Positions 14,124 through 20,312 of a DNA stretch of 39,779 nucleotides are shown one piece after another. The DNA comes from a virus. Position 1 is the first letter of the stretch. Every line of letters starts with the position of its first letter. Made by a program: the position numbers and the translations under genes. The notes under the pieces are model-generated. The model worked only from the letters and a program-made list of their open reading frames with translations. It was not told the DNA's origin and searched no databases. The DNA is taken from positions 1 through 39,779 of the IMG/VR virus record IMGVR_UViG_3300047560_002121. The stretch is one strand, 5' to 3'.

Positions 14124-14192
14124 CTTGGGTCTCTCCTCAACTGTCACGCCTGTCACTGACGTTTGCGGCAAGGAGCGACCTTGCAAGCTATA

Positions 14193-14268
14193 CCATATGT
14201 AAACACACTGTGAGGGGTTCTCTGGTCACCTCTTCACGCTTTTGTATACGCAATGTGTTTGCATATGG
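14193..14268 (-). ncRNA. Structured RNA element, CCATAT family copy 2
   Basis: Terminal arm CCATATGTAAACACA with TGTGTTTGCATATGG (one G-U), enclosing a GTGA..GAGG/CCTC..TCAC helix. Its minus-strand 5' end includes the CCA of tRNA-Lys(UUU), so processing of that tRNA would cut into the stem. Confidence 0.55.
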
Positions 14269-14340
14269 TAGGGGCACAGGGAATCGAACCCTGATAGACC
14301 GGTTAAAAGCCGGATATTCTAGCCGTTGAATTATACCCCC
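14266..14340 (-). tRNA. tRNA-Lys(UUU)
   Basis: Acceptor GGGGGTA pairs with the TGCCCCT side, anticodon CCGG-CTTTTAA-CCGG, encoded CCA. Confidence 0.95.
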
Positions 14341-14343
14341 ATA

Positions 14344-14418
14344 TGGTCCCTCCAGACAGATTCGAACTGTCACCTCATCGGTTAAGAGCCGAGTATGCTA
14401 CCATAACACCTCGAAGGG
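14344..14418 (-). tRNA. tRNA-Lys(CUU)
   Basis: Acceptor CCCTTCG with TGGAGGG, anticodon loop CTCTTAA, encoded CCA. Confidence 0.93.
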
Positions 14419-14508
14419 ATGGATCGTAAAGATTTGTCTTTTACGTGCCATCCTGACCATACGGGGGTCAGAATGACACTATCGTTTACCTGAACGTTTC
14501 ATGTCATT
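14419..14508 (-). ncRNA. Three consecutive hairpins
   Basis: CGTAAA..TTTACG inside ATGG/CCAT, then CTGACC/GGTCAG, then AATGACA/TGTCATT with inner CGTT/AACG. No U-tract. Lies between tRNA-Ser(GCU) and tRNA-Lys(CUU); a structured spacer or RNA of unknown role. Confidence 0.45.
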
Positions 14509-14526
14509 TTCCTTTTGTTAAAAATT

Positions 14527-14614
14527 TGGCGGATAGTATAGGATTCGAACCTATGCGCCACTTTCGCAACGACGGTTTAGCAAACCGCTCCCTTAACCAC
14601 TCGGGCAACTATCC
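14527..14614 (-). tRNA. tRNA-Ser(GCU)
   Basis: Class II, acceptor GGATAGT/ACTATCC, anticodon loop TTGCTAA, encoded CCA. Confidence 0.95.
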
Positions 14615-14617
14615 AAA

Positions 14618-15781
14618 TTAGTCTAAACTAAATCCGAACACTTCCTCAAACGATTGATTCCTGATTCTATCGTATTGACGATTGAATTCAACAAACTGTT
14701 GAGGGTTGTTAGGTTCAGTACTTAAAATTCTAGCCTTTATGTTCTTCAATTCGTCTGTCAACAATTTGAAGTTATCAGGATACAGAATGCCAATTGACTT
14801 GTCAATCTGTTCCAAAGCTATCTGTCTGTGTGCTTTGCTCATGTTGTCAACATGAAGCACTGAGGGTGTTATAACTGAGTAACACCTTGTATCCAACTCG
14901 TTGTTAATCTCATATAGTCTAATCAAAAAGTTAGACAATGAAACCATGTCGAATAATGTATACTGACTTATCGCAGTATTGTACAACATCTTAAAAGGAT
15001 GCTTTAACTCTACAAACTGCAATACGTTTCCCTCAACTACATCCCATTTTGTACCATATCGAATGTACTCAGCAGTTTTGCCTACACCATCGATACTCAT
15101 AATGAAACGAACTTCCTTGAACTGTTCAAGGCGTTTGATGAACAACGGATTGTTGACACTGCAATTAGTGAACAACTCTACCTTAACATCTTTGCTACGT
15201 CCTGAATCAATCAGATAATCTAAAAAGTCATAGTACTGTTTAATCAAGAATGGCTCGCCACCTGTTAAACACAACAAATCAATAGTGTCTGCTATGGTTT
15301 TTAGTTCTTCAATGTTTTCATCAGTCGTATACAAAACTGATTCTGTCTCGTTGAACTTCCAGGTATCTAACTCTGGATGTTCTAAAATCTCTTTTGCAAT
15401 CTCTGAACTAGAATATGGTTCGCACATTCTACACTTGAAATTACACAAGTTGCTAAACCTCAATTCTAAACGCATAATCTCAGGATCATCGTCTAGTTTG
15501 TATTGCTGTACATCTGGGTTTAGTTTATTCATTACTAAGTTTGTGTGCATTCTAGTGCTACGCAAACCGATGTGTTCTCTGTGCTTACATGTATGACATG
15601 CATCGGGGAACTCACCTTGTGAAAACTTTTCCTTCAATTCTCTCCTGAACGGAGAGTTAAGAAACTCTACAGGACTCATGTCCATATTGTTTCTTACAGT
15701 GTGACACGGCGTGTGATTGTTCAAACGATTGAACATTGATTCCCACGGTGAAGGGCAATAAATATCGTTGTTGTCTAACAT
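14618..15781 (-). CDS. Radical SAM protein, 387 aa
   Basis: Canonical CX3CX2C (Cys113, 117, 120 in CNFKCRMC) and a GGEP motif near 174-177, so it should bind a 4Fe-4S cluster and S-adenosylmethionine and generate a 5'-deoxyadenosyl radical. Cys9, Cys26 and a CHTC pair (62, 65) near the N-terminus may hold an auxiliary cluster, a pattern shared with the 34399 and 24027 proteins. Substrate unknown. GATAAATA lies 5 nt before its ATG, implying a leaderless late mRNA, although the gene sits inside the tRNA array. Confidence 0.92.
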   Translation of the reverse strand: MLDNNDIYCPSPWESMFNRLNNHTPCHTVRNNMDMSPVEFLNSPFRRELKEKFSQGEFPDACHTCKHREHIGLRSTRMHTNLVMNKLNPDVQQYKLDDDPEIMRLELRFSNLCNFKCRMCEPYSSSEIAKEILEHPELDTWKFNETESVLYTTDENIEELKTIADTIDLLCLTGGEPFLIKQYYDFLDYLIDSGRSKDVKVELFTNCSVNNPLFIKRLEQFKEVRFIMSIDGVGKTAEYIRYGTKWDVVEGNVLQFVELKHPFKMLYNTAISQYTLFDMVSLSNFLIRLYEINNELDTRCYSVITPSVLHVDNMSKAHRQIALEQIDKSIGILYPDNFKLLTDELKNIKARILSTEPNNPQQFVEFNRQYDRIRNQSFEEVFGFSLD

Positions 15782-15786
15782 AGCAA

Positions 15787-15794
15787 TATTTATC
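15787..15794 (-). promoter_or_regulatory. Late promoter box GATAAATA, leaderless
   Basis: GATAAATA ends 5 nt before the ATG at 15781 on the minus strand. Confidence 0.65.
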
Positions 15795-15806
15795 GATTGA
15801 ATCTGT

Positions 15807-15837
15807 GTTAGTTTCTATAGCACCCATTGAAACTAAC
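15807..15837 (-). other. 9-bp hairpin upstream of the radical SAM gene
   Basis: GTTAGTTTC/GAAACTAAC, perfect, with a 13-nt loop, between tRNA-Asp and the late promoter. Could protect the tRNA trailer or attenuate read-through; no U-run. Confidence 0.45.
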
Positions 15838-15881
15838 AAACATTGAGTAGCCATGCATCAAAACAAGACTACTATTTGCTC

Positions 15882-15957
15882 TGGCGCCTCGTAGGGGTTT
15901 CGATCCCCTTACCTCAACAGTGACAGTGTTGCGCTCTCCCGATTGAGCTAACGAAGC
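15882..15957 (-). tRNA. tRNA-Asp(GUC)
   Basis: Acceptor GCTTCGT/ACGAGGC, anticodon stem CAACA/TGTTG with loop CTGTCAC, discriminator G, encoded CCA. Confidence 0.95.
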
Positions 15958-15966
15958 ATAAAAGGT

Positions 15967-16074
15967 GAACATGCCGGGGAGCCCTTGGGGTAGGACATGT
16001 TCGGAACAGTGAGTATTGTACCATAGCTTTCGCTATCTCCATCAAGTTCTCACTGTCTGCTATGTTGCCATAGC
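15967..16074 (-). ncRNA. Hairpin-rich intertRNA RNA
   Basis: GAACATG/CATGTTC (15967-16002), ACAGTGA/TCACTGT enclosing AGC/GCT (16006-16056), and GCTAT/ATAGC (16059-16074). GTGAGTAT here is complementary to ATACTCAC in the tRNA-like sequence at 16081-16153, so alternative pairing is possible. Confidence 0.45.
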
Positions 16075-16080
16075 ATTTAC

Positions 16081-16153
16081 TGGTGCAGGGCGAGGGATTC
16101 GAACCCTGAACAACTAGATACTCACAGTGACCTACGCGGCGATTAAGCCCTCA
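16081..16153 (-). tRNA. Aberrant tRNA-like gene
   Basis: The 3' half is good: T-loop TTCGAAT, 3' acceptor GCCCTGC, discriminator A, encoded CCA. The expected 5' acceptor GCAGGGC is absent; TGAGGGC at 16147-16153 pairs at only five of seven positions and no normal D- or anticodon arm can be drawn. Possibly degenerate or assembled from another segment. Confidence 0.4.
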
Positions 16154-16245
16154 GTTTGTTATTGTATAAAGTCAATCATTTTCGCATTCACCTTAGGGCA
16201 ATTACCCCCTTTGGTCACACCATGTGAGACCCCGCATAAAAATTT

Positions 16246-16317
16246 GATTCAGAAATTAACGGCAATCTGTATCTGAATCCAATGAAGTTTACAAGCCGTC
16301 TTAACCATCCTTCATTG
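16246..16317 (-). ncRNA. Two adjacent 7-bp stem elements
   Basis: GATTCAG/CTGAATC (16246-16279) and CAATGAA/TTCATTG (16280-16317), each enclosing about 20 nt, directly downstream of tRNA-Glu in transcription order. No coding frame. Confidence 0.4.
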
Positions 16318-16324
16318 TTGAAAT

Positions 16325-16399
16325 TGGAAGAGCATAGGAGAGTCGAACTCCTCTTCTCAGGATGAAAACCTGATGTCCTAACCGATAGACGAATGCTCC
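16325..16399 (-). tRNA. tRNA-Glu(UUC)
   Basis: Acceptor GGAGCAT with ATGCTCT (terminal G-U), anticodon CAGG-TTTTCAT-CCTG, encoded CCA. Confidence 0.92.
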
Positions 16400-16407
16400 A
16401 TGAATCA

Positions 16408-16723
16408 ATCATGTATAAACAAACTAAGGGGATTCTCTTGACTGCAACGCAACTAGGGCTTATAAGATTGCCTAGTATCTTGTCTACACGGGCTCGTCTT
16501 CCCATGTCTCGCAAAGAATCATTACTGCCGAACAACACCGTCGCTTCTCTGGTAACTTACTATAACTCGGGGAATCATTGAACGTTTCACGGAACAATGT
16601 TTTGTACCCTTCGCTACACGTTTGCCTGTTTCATGTCACTATATAAGCCCAGTCCGACGACCAGCATAACTTATATAACAACCTAACGGATTCGGTAACC
16701 CTGATAATTTGTTTACACATGAT
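16408..16723 (-). ncRNA. Candidate large structured RNA, about 316 nt
   Basis: A 16-position terminal stem pairs ATCATGTATAAACAAA with TTTGTTTACACATGAT (one G-U) across about 285 nt. Internal helices include CTAGG/CCTAG, AACGTT..AACAATG pairings and ATATAAG/CTTATAT. It directly follows a sigma70 promoter and boxB/boxA-like leader. An ORF crosses it but looks non-coding. I recognise no known class; group I intron core motifs were not found. Confidence 0.5.
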
Positions 16724-16758
16724 AGCCCTGAACTTAACAGGGTTCATGTGATGTTTCA

Positions 16759-16789
16759 TTTTTAAAGAACATTAGTTGATTTCTCAACT
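16759..16789 (-). promoter_or_regulatory. boxB/boxA-like antitermination leader 1
   Basis: Minus-strand order after the promoter at 16799-16827: hairpin AGTTGA-GAAA-TCAACT, then GTTCTTTAAAAA. This matches the arrangement of host rrn leaders, where boxA (core TTCTTTAA) recruits Nus factors to protect untranslated RNA from Rho. Confidence 0.6.
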
Positions 16790-16798
16790 GAAAGACAT

Positions 16799-16827
16799 AT
16801 TGTATCATGCCTTTGATTTATTGTCAA
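16799..16827 (-). promoter_or_regulatory. Sigma70 promoter
   Basis: TTGACA (16822-16827), 17 nt, TACAAT (16799-16804). The spacer begins ATAAATC, as at 23908 and near-identically at 16980. The -35 overlaps the stop codon of a leader peptide. Confidence 0.85.
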
Positions 16828-16880
16828 GCGTTTTCAACTATTTCCTTCACTAGAACGTATCCTAGTGTTTTCTTATTCAT
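16824..16880 (-). CDS. Putative 18-aa leader peptide
   Basis: MNKKTLGYVLVKEIVENA, with GGGAG upstream of the ATG at 16880. It follows boxA 2 and its TGA lies within the -35 of the next promoter. Could couple translation to promoter use or be a small stable peptide. Confidence 0.4.
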   Translation of the reverse strand: MNKKTLGYVLVKEIVENA

Positions 16881-16927
16881 TGAACTCCCTTAACTAGCGA
16901 GGGCAACTTTCGTCCAAACGCTTAAAC

Positions 16928-16967
16928 TTTTAAAGAACTCAGTGATTAGCAAGATTGCTTTATCACT
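16928..16967 (-). promoter_or_regulatory. boxB/boxA-like antitermination leader 2
   Basis: Hairpin AGTGAT..ATCACT with inner AGCAA/TTGCT, then GTTCTTTAAAA, immediately after the promoter at 16980-17008. Same order as leader 1. Confidence 0.55.
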
Positions 16968-16979
16968 TTCAATACATGT

Positions 16980-17008
16980 AGTATAACACCGGATCGATTT
17001 ATTGTCAA
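16980..17008 (-). promoter_or_regulatory. Sigma70 promoter
   Basis: TTGACA (17003-17008), 17 nt, TATACT (16980-16985), consensus spacing. Confidence 0.85.
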
Positions 17009-17045
17009 TAGTTTTTGAAAATAAATTTTCTAGTACTTTTGTTTC

Positions 17046-17120
17046 TGGTCCGGGGTACAGGAATCGAACCTGTATTGACTGCTTAGAAGGCAGCTGTATT
17101 ATCCATTATACTAACCCCAG
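17046..17120 (-). tRNA. tRNA-Arg(UCU)
   Basis: Acceptor CTGGGGT/ACCCCGG, anticodon loop CTTCTAA, encoded CCA. Confidence 0.94.
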
Positions 17121-17127
17121 AAATTCT

Positions 17128-17319
17128 TTAGGCTAGTGATTGTCTCAATACTGCTAGTTCCGCGTCAGTGAGGAATGCTTCAAACTTTGTTTGTTGATAG
17201 TCTGGCTCTCGTGAGCCATCGTATGTAGTGAAAATACGAACGTGATTGTTATTCGTACCTACATGAATCTTTTTAGTCTCACAAAAAACTTTGTGACCAC
17301 CATTGTCTGCAACTAACAT
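17128..17319 (-). CDS. Hypothetical protein, 63 aa
   Basis: Start at 17319 chosen because AAAGGAAAC precedes it; the longer frame runs into tRNA-Asn. Begins MLVADNGGHKVFCETKKIHV and ends DAELAVLRQSLA. Beta strands then a helix; unknown family. Confidence 0.7.
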   Translation of the reverse strand: MLVADNGGHKVFCETKKIHVGTNNNHVRIFTTYDGSREPDYQQTKFEAFLTDAELAVLRQSLA

Positions 17320-17353
17320 ATTGTTTCCTTTGAAAAAGTTGTAATGTACTCTG

Positions 17354-17425
17354 CTCCCCAACCTGGGGTCGAACCAGGGACCAACAGATTAACAGTCTGC
17401 TGCTCTACCTCTGAGCTATCGGGGA
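17354..17425 (-). tRNA. tRNA-Asn(GUU)
   Basis: Acceptor TCCCCGA/TTGGGGA, anticodon loop CTGTTAA, discriminator G. CCA is not encoded, so a CCA-adding enzyme is needed. Second Asn gene at 22459. Confidence 0.93.
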
Positions 17426-17448
17426 ATAGAGTACACTACAACGATGAT

Positions 17449-17523
17449 TGGTGCCCCAGGTTAGAATCGAACTAACTACCTACCGCTTACAAGGCGGGTG
17501 CTCTACCAGTGAGCTACAAGGGC
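17449..17523 (-). tRNA. tRNA-Thr(UGU)
   Basis: Acceptor GCCCTTG with CTGGGGC (one mismatch), anticodon loop CTTGTAA, encoded CCA. Confidence 0.93.
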
Positions 17524-17559
17524 AATTTCAATAATTGATTGCTCAACTATTTAGATAAG

Positions 17560-17588
17560 ATTATAGCACCGAGATAATTTATTGTCAA
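17560..17588 (-). promoter_or_regulatory. Sigma70 promoter
   Basis: TTGACA (17583-17588), 17 nt, TATAAT (17560-17565), reading into tRNA-Thr, tRNA-Asn and onward. Confidence 0.88.
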
Positions 17589-17607
17589 CTATCTCGGTGA
17601 CCTCTTT

Positions 17608-18168
17608 CTAAGAAAGCAAGATTCGTGAATGCTTAGGAACACCTGCAAGCAAGTAATCCATTTGGTCAGCACGAATGTTACGGTTCTGTAGAATCATGTT
17701 TTCGAAGTGGTTAGGTTCGTAAGGAACATACAACAATTCTAGGCGTGCTTCTTTCAAAGTCTTTGCGCCCTTCTTTGCGTTACATTCTTTACATGCAGTA
17801 ACCACGTTCATCCAAACGTTTTCGCCACCTTTACTCACTGGGTGAATATGGTCGCGGCTTAGATGGTTGTAGTTAGCAAAGTGACCACCGCAGTAAGCGC
17901 ATACATGCCGGTCCCGACCGAACAATGTTCGGTTAGTCAATGCAACTTGTGCATGACGGAATGGGTTGAAGGCACGACCCTTAATAGCAATGATACTTGG
18001 TGTTTCTAGGTAACTTTGTGTACCGTCTTTTTGAAATCCACCACGATACTTACCAATTACATCACCCATACTCCATGCGACGGAGTCGGTTGCTTGATAA
18101 CTGATTGCGTCATCTAGTGAAATCCACTGCCGGGGAGTCCCCGAAATATCTAATGCTAGAACTGCCAT
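17608..18168 (-). CDS. HNH endonuclease, 186 aa
   Basis: HNH core near residues 85-135: CAYCG, then DHIHPVSKGGENVWMNVV, then CKECNAKKG. The two CXXC pairs bind a structural zinc and the DH/N residues form the ββα-metal nuclease centre. An N-terminal 85-residue domain (MAVLALDISGTPRQWISL) matches that of free-standing bacterial and phage HNH proteins. May act in genome packaging, host DNA degradation or homing. Own promoter at 18212-18240. Confidence 0.93.
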   Translation of the reverse strand: MAVLALDISGTPRQWISLDDAISYQATDSVAWSMGDVIGKYRGGFQKDGTQSYLETPSIIAIKGRAFNPFRHAQVALTNRTLFGRDRHVCAYCGGHFANYNHLSRDHIHPVSKGGENVWMNVVTACKECNAKKGAKTLKEARLELLYVPYEPNHFENMILQNRNIRADQMDYLLAGVPKHSRILLS

Positions 18169-18211
18169 GCTTACTCCTTTGTTGATGTCCTACATCTTAT
18201 TTAGATCCTTT

Positions 18212-18240
18212 ATTATATGACAGAAATCATTATCTGTCAA
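18212..18240 (-). promoter_or_regulatory. Sigma70 promoter of the HNH gene
   Basis: TTGACA (18235-18240), 17 nt, TATAAT (18212-18217); spacer contains the palindromic arms GACAGA/TCTGTC. Confidence 0.88.
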
Positions 18241-18243
18241 GTC

Positions 18244-18318
18244 TGGTCTCACCGGACAGACTTGAACTGTCATCTATTCTTTAGGAGAGAATCGTTCTAT
18301 CCCTTGAACTACAGCGAG
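18244..18318 (-). tRNA. tRNA-Arg(CCU), overlapping the 3' end of a CDS
   Basis: Acceptor CTCGCTG with CGGTGAG, anticodon stem ATTCT/AGAAT with loop CTCCTAA, encoded CCA. The 5' 45 nt overlap the same-strand CDS ending at 18274, whose stop codon lies in the anticodon stem. Confidence 0.9.
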
Positions 18319-19041
18319 GTTTGAATTTGCTTGATAGAATCTATCAATAGCAACCTGTTTCAAACTATTGTAAATGAATACTAATTCATTATAGTTTGTT
18401 ACCAACTTCTCATAGTCATAGTTTGTTTCAACGTTATAACTAGAAGTGTTGTTAAAATTTTGTTCTATGTAGTTTGGGATATCATCATGGTCGATGTGTT
18501 CCCACTCCATCGCATTCTGTGTTAGATACTCTTTCAAGTGCATAGAGATTAGGTCAGCATATATCAACATAAATGCACGATTGTATGCATCCTCTGTAAA
18601 TTTTCTAGGCTCAATTTCTTTTTCTAACTCATCCACTGATTGGTACGTATACTTGTTCAATGCATGTGCGATGAACAAACTACTAACAGCATCGGCGACA
18701 TTCGCACGTGCTGTAAAATAAATTTTGTCGTATTGCTTGAAGTTATACAAGTCAAAGTTCAACAACTCACCATTCTTCGGTATCAACGACAATTGAGTAG
18801 GATGTAATCTCACTACTCCTTCGTTAATCTTTTCAAGTTGTTGAAGTTTTATCTCAGTTACCTTTTTATAGATAGAAGGTTCCTTCTCGTACACACCAGT
18901 GAATGACCATCTTCCGTTTGTCAATTCATTGTGCAACTTATCTAAGTCAGCCCCTATGATAGGTATGTCGTGATACAAGCAAAGTACATCACGTAAGTGA
19001 CTAGACCGTGACCTTGGGTGACCGATGATGCAAATTTTCAT
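18274..19041 (-). CDS. P-loop sulfotransferase-like protein, 255 aa
   Basis: Start taken at 19041 (MKICIIGHPRSRSSHLRDV), 5 nt after a GATAAATA box; a longer frame has no support. The GHPRSRSSHL motif near residues 7-16 resembles the PAPS 5'-phosphosulfate loop, and DKIYFTARANVADAVSSLF near 124-142 resembles the 3'-phosphate-binding segment. Would transfer sulfate to a glycan or small molecule; not proven. Its last 15 codons overlap tRNA-Arg(CCU). Confidence 0.7.
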   Translation of the reverse strand: MKICIIGHPRSRSSHLRDVLCLYHDIPIIGADLDKLHNELTNGRWSFTGVYEKEPSIYKKVTEIKLQQLEKINEGVVRLHPTQLSLIPKNGELLNFDLYNFKQYDKIYFTARANVADAVSSLFIAHALNKYTYQSVDELEKEIEPRKFTEDAYNRAFMLIYADLISMHLKEYLTQNAMEWEHIDHDDIPNYIEQNFNNTSSYNVETNYDYEKLVTNYNELVFIYNSLKQVAIDRFYQANSNLAVVQGIERFSPKE

Positions 19042-19046
19042 CAAAA

Positions 19047-19054
19047 TATTTATC
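19047..19054 (-). promoter_or_regulatory. Late promoter box GATAAATA, leaderless
   Basis: Ends 5 nt before the ATG at 19041 and abuts the 3' end of the RNase P RNA. Confidence 0.65.
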
Positions 19055-19355
19055 AACACCCCATAGCCGGGATTCTGTTTTATCCTAACATTAATCTTTG
19101 CCACAACCCGAATCAATAGCGCAAGTGTTGCCTGACTCTGTTTGTGTTGCTTGTTATATCACGGTAGTTTAACGATAATGTATAGTGAAATAACCTCTGC
19201 CGTGATTACGCCGATATCTAACGCATCTGCGGACCTCATGTGAATACTTGTCTAGAATTTTCTTCTTTCCAGGCTACTTCACTATACACTATCTCCTACA
19301 CGCACTTGCTACAAGTCCCGAACTTCCTCTGTTGCCAGCGTTAGGTCGGATGTTG
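19054..19355 (-). ncRNA. rnpB: RNase P RNA (class A), phage-encoded
   Basis: Conserved 5' block CAGAGGAAGTTCGGGAC (family GAGGAAAGUCCGGGC), middle block GTTAAACTACC..AACAAGCAACACAAA (family GGUAAACUCC..GAGCAAGGCCAAAU) and 3' block AGATTAATG..ACAGAATCCCGGCTAT (family AGAUGAAUG..ACAGAACCCGGCUUAU). P1 pairs CAACATCC with GGGTGTTG. Two long helices, ATCACGG/CCGTGAT and a 16-position stem at 19174-19189 with 19278-19293, cross as a pseudoknot, as RNase P helices do. About 300 nt, shorter than the E. coli RNA. It cleaves 5' leaders of tRNA precursors. Confidence 0.9.
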
Positions 19356-19360
19356 AAATT

Positions 19361-19438
19361 TGGTACCCCACCTCCGAGTCGAACGGAGAGAACTCTTCCT
19401 TTTGAGAGAAGCGACTTTGCCAATTTGTCCAGTGGGGC
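19361..19438 (-). tRNA. tRNA-Leu(CAA), short variable loop
   Basis: Acceptor GCCCCAC with GTGGGGT, anticodon stem CTTCT/GGAAG with loop CTCAAAA, encoded CCA. The variable region is too short for a normal Leu class II arm. Confidence 0.82.
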
Positions 19439-19444
19439 ATTGTA

Positions 19445-19520
19445 TGGTGGCGTAAGCTGGACTCGAACCAGCAACACACGAATTTTCAGTCCGCTGCTCT
19501 ACCATTGGAGCTACTACGCC
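19445..19520 (-). tRNA. tRNA-Phe(GAA)
   Basis: Acceptor GGCGTAG/TTACGCC, anticodon loop CTGAAAA, encoded CCA. Confidence 0.95.
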
Positions 19521-19526
19521 ATATCT

Positions 19527-19602
19527 TGGGGTGTCACACGGGGAACGATCCCGTACTACCAGTTTCACAGACTAGGGTGCGAACCTCTACACTAGTGACA
19601 CC
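19527..19602 (-). tRNA. tRNA-His(GUG)
   Basis: Acceptor GTGTCAC/GTGACAC with an extra G at -1 opposite discriminator C, the His identity pair. Anticodon loop CTGTGAA, encoded CCA. Confidence 0.93.
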
Positions 19603-19664
19603 ATATAAACTTTCGTACATGAAACTTATGTACATTCATTCGTAAATATTCAAAAGGAACATCT

Positions 19665-19943
19665 ATGAATAACTCTGACCAACAACTACTACGCCGTTAC
19701 ATCAATGTAATCAATGAAGCGGTAAGTGCTATTGAAGAAAAGTGGGGTACTCCTACAGTAGTATCACCACAAGAAAAAGGTAAGTATCACGGCAAGAGTA
19801 AAGCCGAGTTACTTAGTGCATACAACAAACTAAAGAAAACAGGTCCACATCACAAAGGATCACCTGAGTATGGTCGTATGCGTGAACTTGCATTCGCTAT
19901 CCGCGCTAAGGGCGGATGGGGTAAAGTACAGGACACTATATGA
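19665..19943 (+). CDS. Small protein with capsid-targeting-like N-terminus, 92 aa
   Basis: AAAGGAAC precedes the ATG; a GTAAATA box lies at 19642-19648. The N-terminus LLRRYINVINEAVSAIEEKW resembles the T4 capsid-targeting sequences of internal head proteins, cut by the prohead protease after I/L-x-E; here INE before A near residues 16-18. The remainder is basic (KGKYHGKSKAELLSAYNKLK). May be packaged in the head; inference. Confidence 0.65.
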   Translation: MNNSDQQLLRRYINVINEAVSAIEEKWGTPTVVSPQEKGKYHGKSKAELLSAYNKLKKTGPHHKGSPEYGRMRELAFAIRAKGGWGKVQDTI

Positions 19944-20158
19944 CTTCCACTGTTATGAGAAATTTTCTCAATGTTCTCAATGAAACACAAATTTCATACA
20001 GTAACAAGATACTTAAAAAATCTGCCAACTACATTGATTACTCAATGAGTGGCGAACGTTGCAAAAACTGTGAACACTTTATTAATCCCAGTAGATGCGA
20101 AATCGTTGAAGGTGCAATCAACGCTAATGGTTGGTGCAAGTACTTCAAAGAAGATTGA
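19940..20158 (+). CDS. Cys-rich small protein with capsid-targeting-like N-terminus, 72 aa
   Basis: Overlaps the previous stop (ATGA). N-terminus VMRNFLNVLNETQ repeats the targeting-like motif with LNE as possible cleavage site. C-terminal part has four Cys in GERCKNCEHFINPSRCEIVE and GWCKYF, the spacing seen in HiPIP-like small iron-sulfur proteins. Metal binding is inferred. Ends 1 nt before tRNA-Pro on the other strand. Confidence 0.7.
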   Translation: MTSTVMRNFLNVLNETQISYSNKILKKSANYIDYSMSGERCKNCEHFINPSRCEIVEGAINANGWCKYFKED

Positions 20159-20159
20159 T

Positions 20160-20235
20160 TGGTCTCCCTACGAGGATTTGAACCTCGACCTCCTGACCCC
20201 AAATCAGGAACGCTACCAGATTACGCTATAGAGAG
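20160..20235 (-). tRNA. tRNA-Pro(UGG), second copy
   Basis: Acceptor CTCTCTA with TAGGGAG, anticodon stem CCTGA/TCAGG with loop TTTGGGG, encoded CCA. Sequence differs from the 10496 gene. Confidence 0.92.
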
Positions 20236-20245
20236 ATAAAAATAC

Positions 20246-20307
20246 AGGATAGCTTTTGTCGCTAGACAACCAAAAAGTTTAGCTAAGAGATTTGCTGTAA
20301 CTATCCT
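20246..20307 (-). ncRNA. Repeated RNA element, short form (copy E)
   Basis: AGGATAG/CTATCCT stem with CAGCAAAT on the 5' side and ACAAAAG on the 3' side. Insert has a TTGTC-TAGC-GACAA hairpin; no anticodon-like 7-nt loop seen. Confidence 0.65.
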
Positions 20308-20312
20308 AAAAC

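Noticed and set aside
14474-14508. Tiny ORF MKRSGKR downstream of AAAGGAAAA
   Set aside because: Seven codons overlapping an even shorter frame within hairpins; too short to distinguish from chance.
16215-16538. 107-aa reading frame on the minus strand
   Set aside because: It runs through tRNA-Glu(UUC) and structured RNA, has no ribosome site and no recognisable protein features.
16408-16723. Group I intron
   Set aside because: Size and terminal pairing fit, but I find no P7/P3 core motifs and it lies between, not within, genes.
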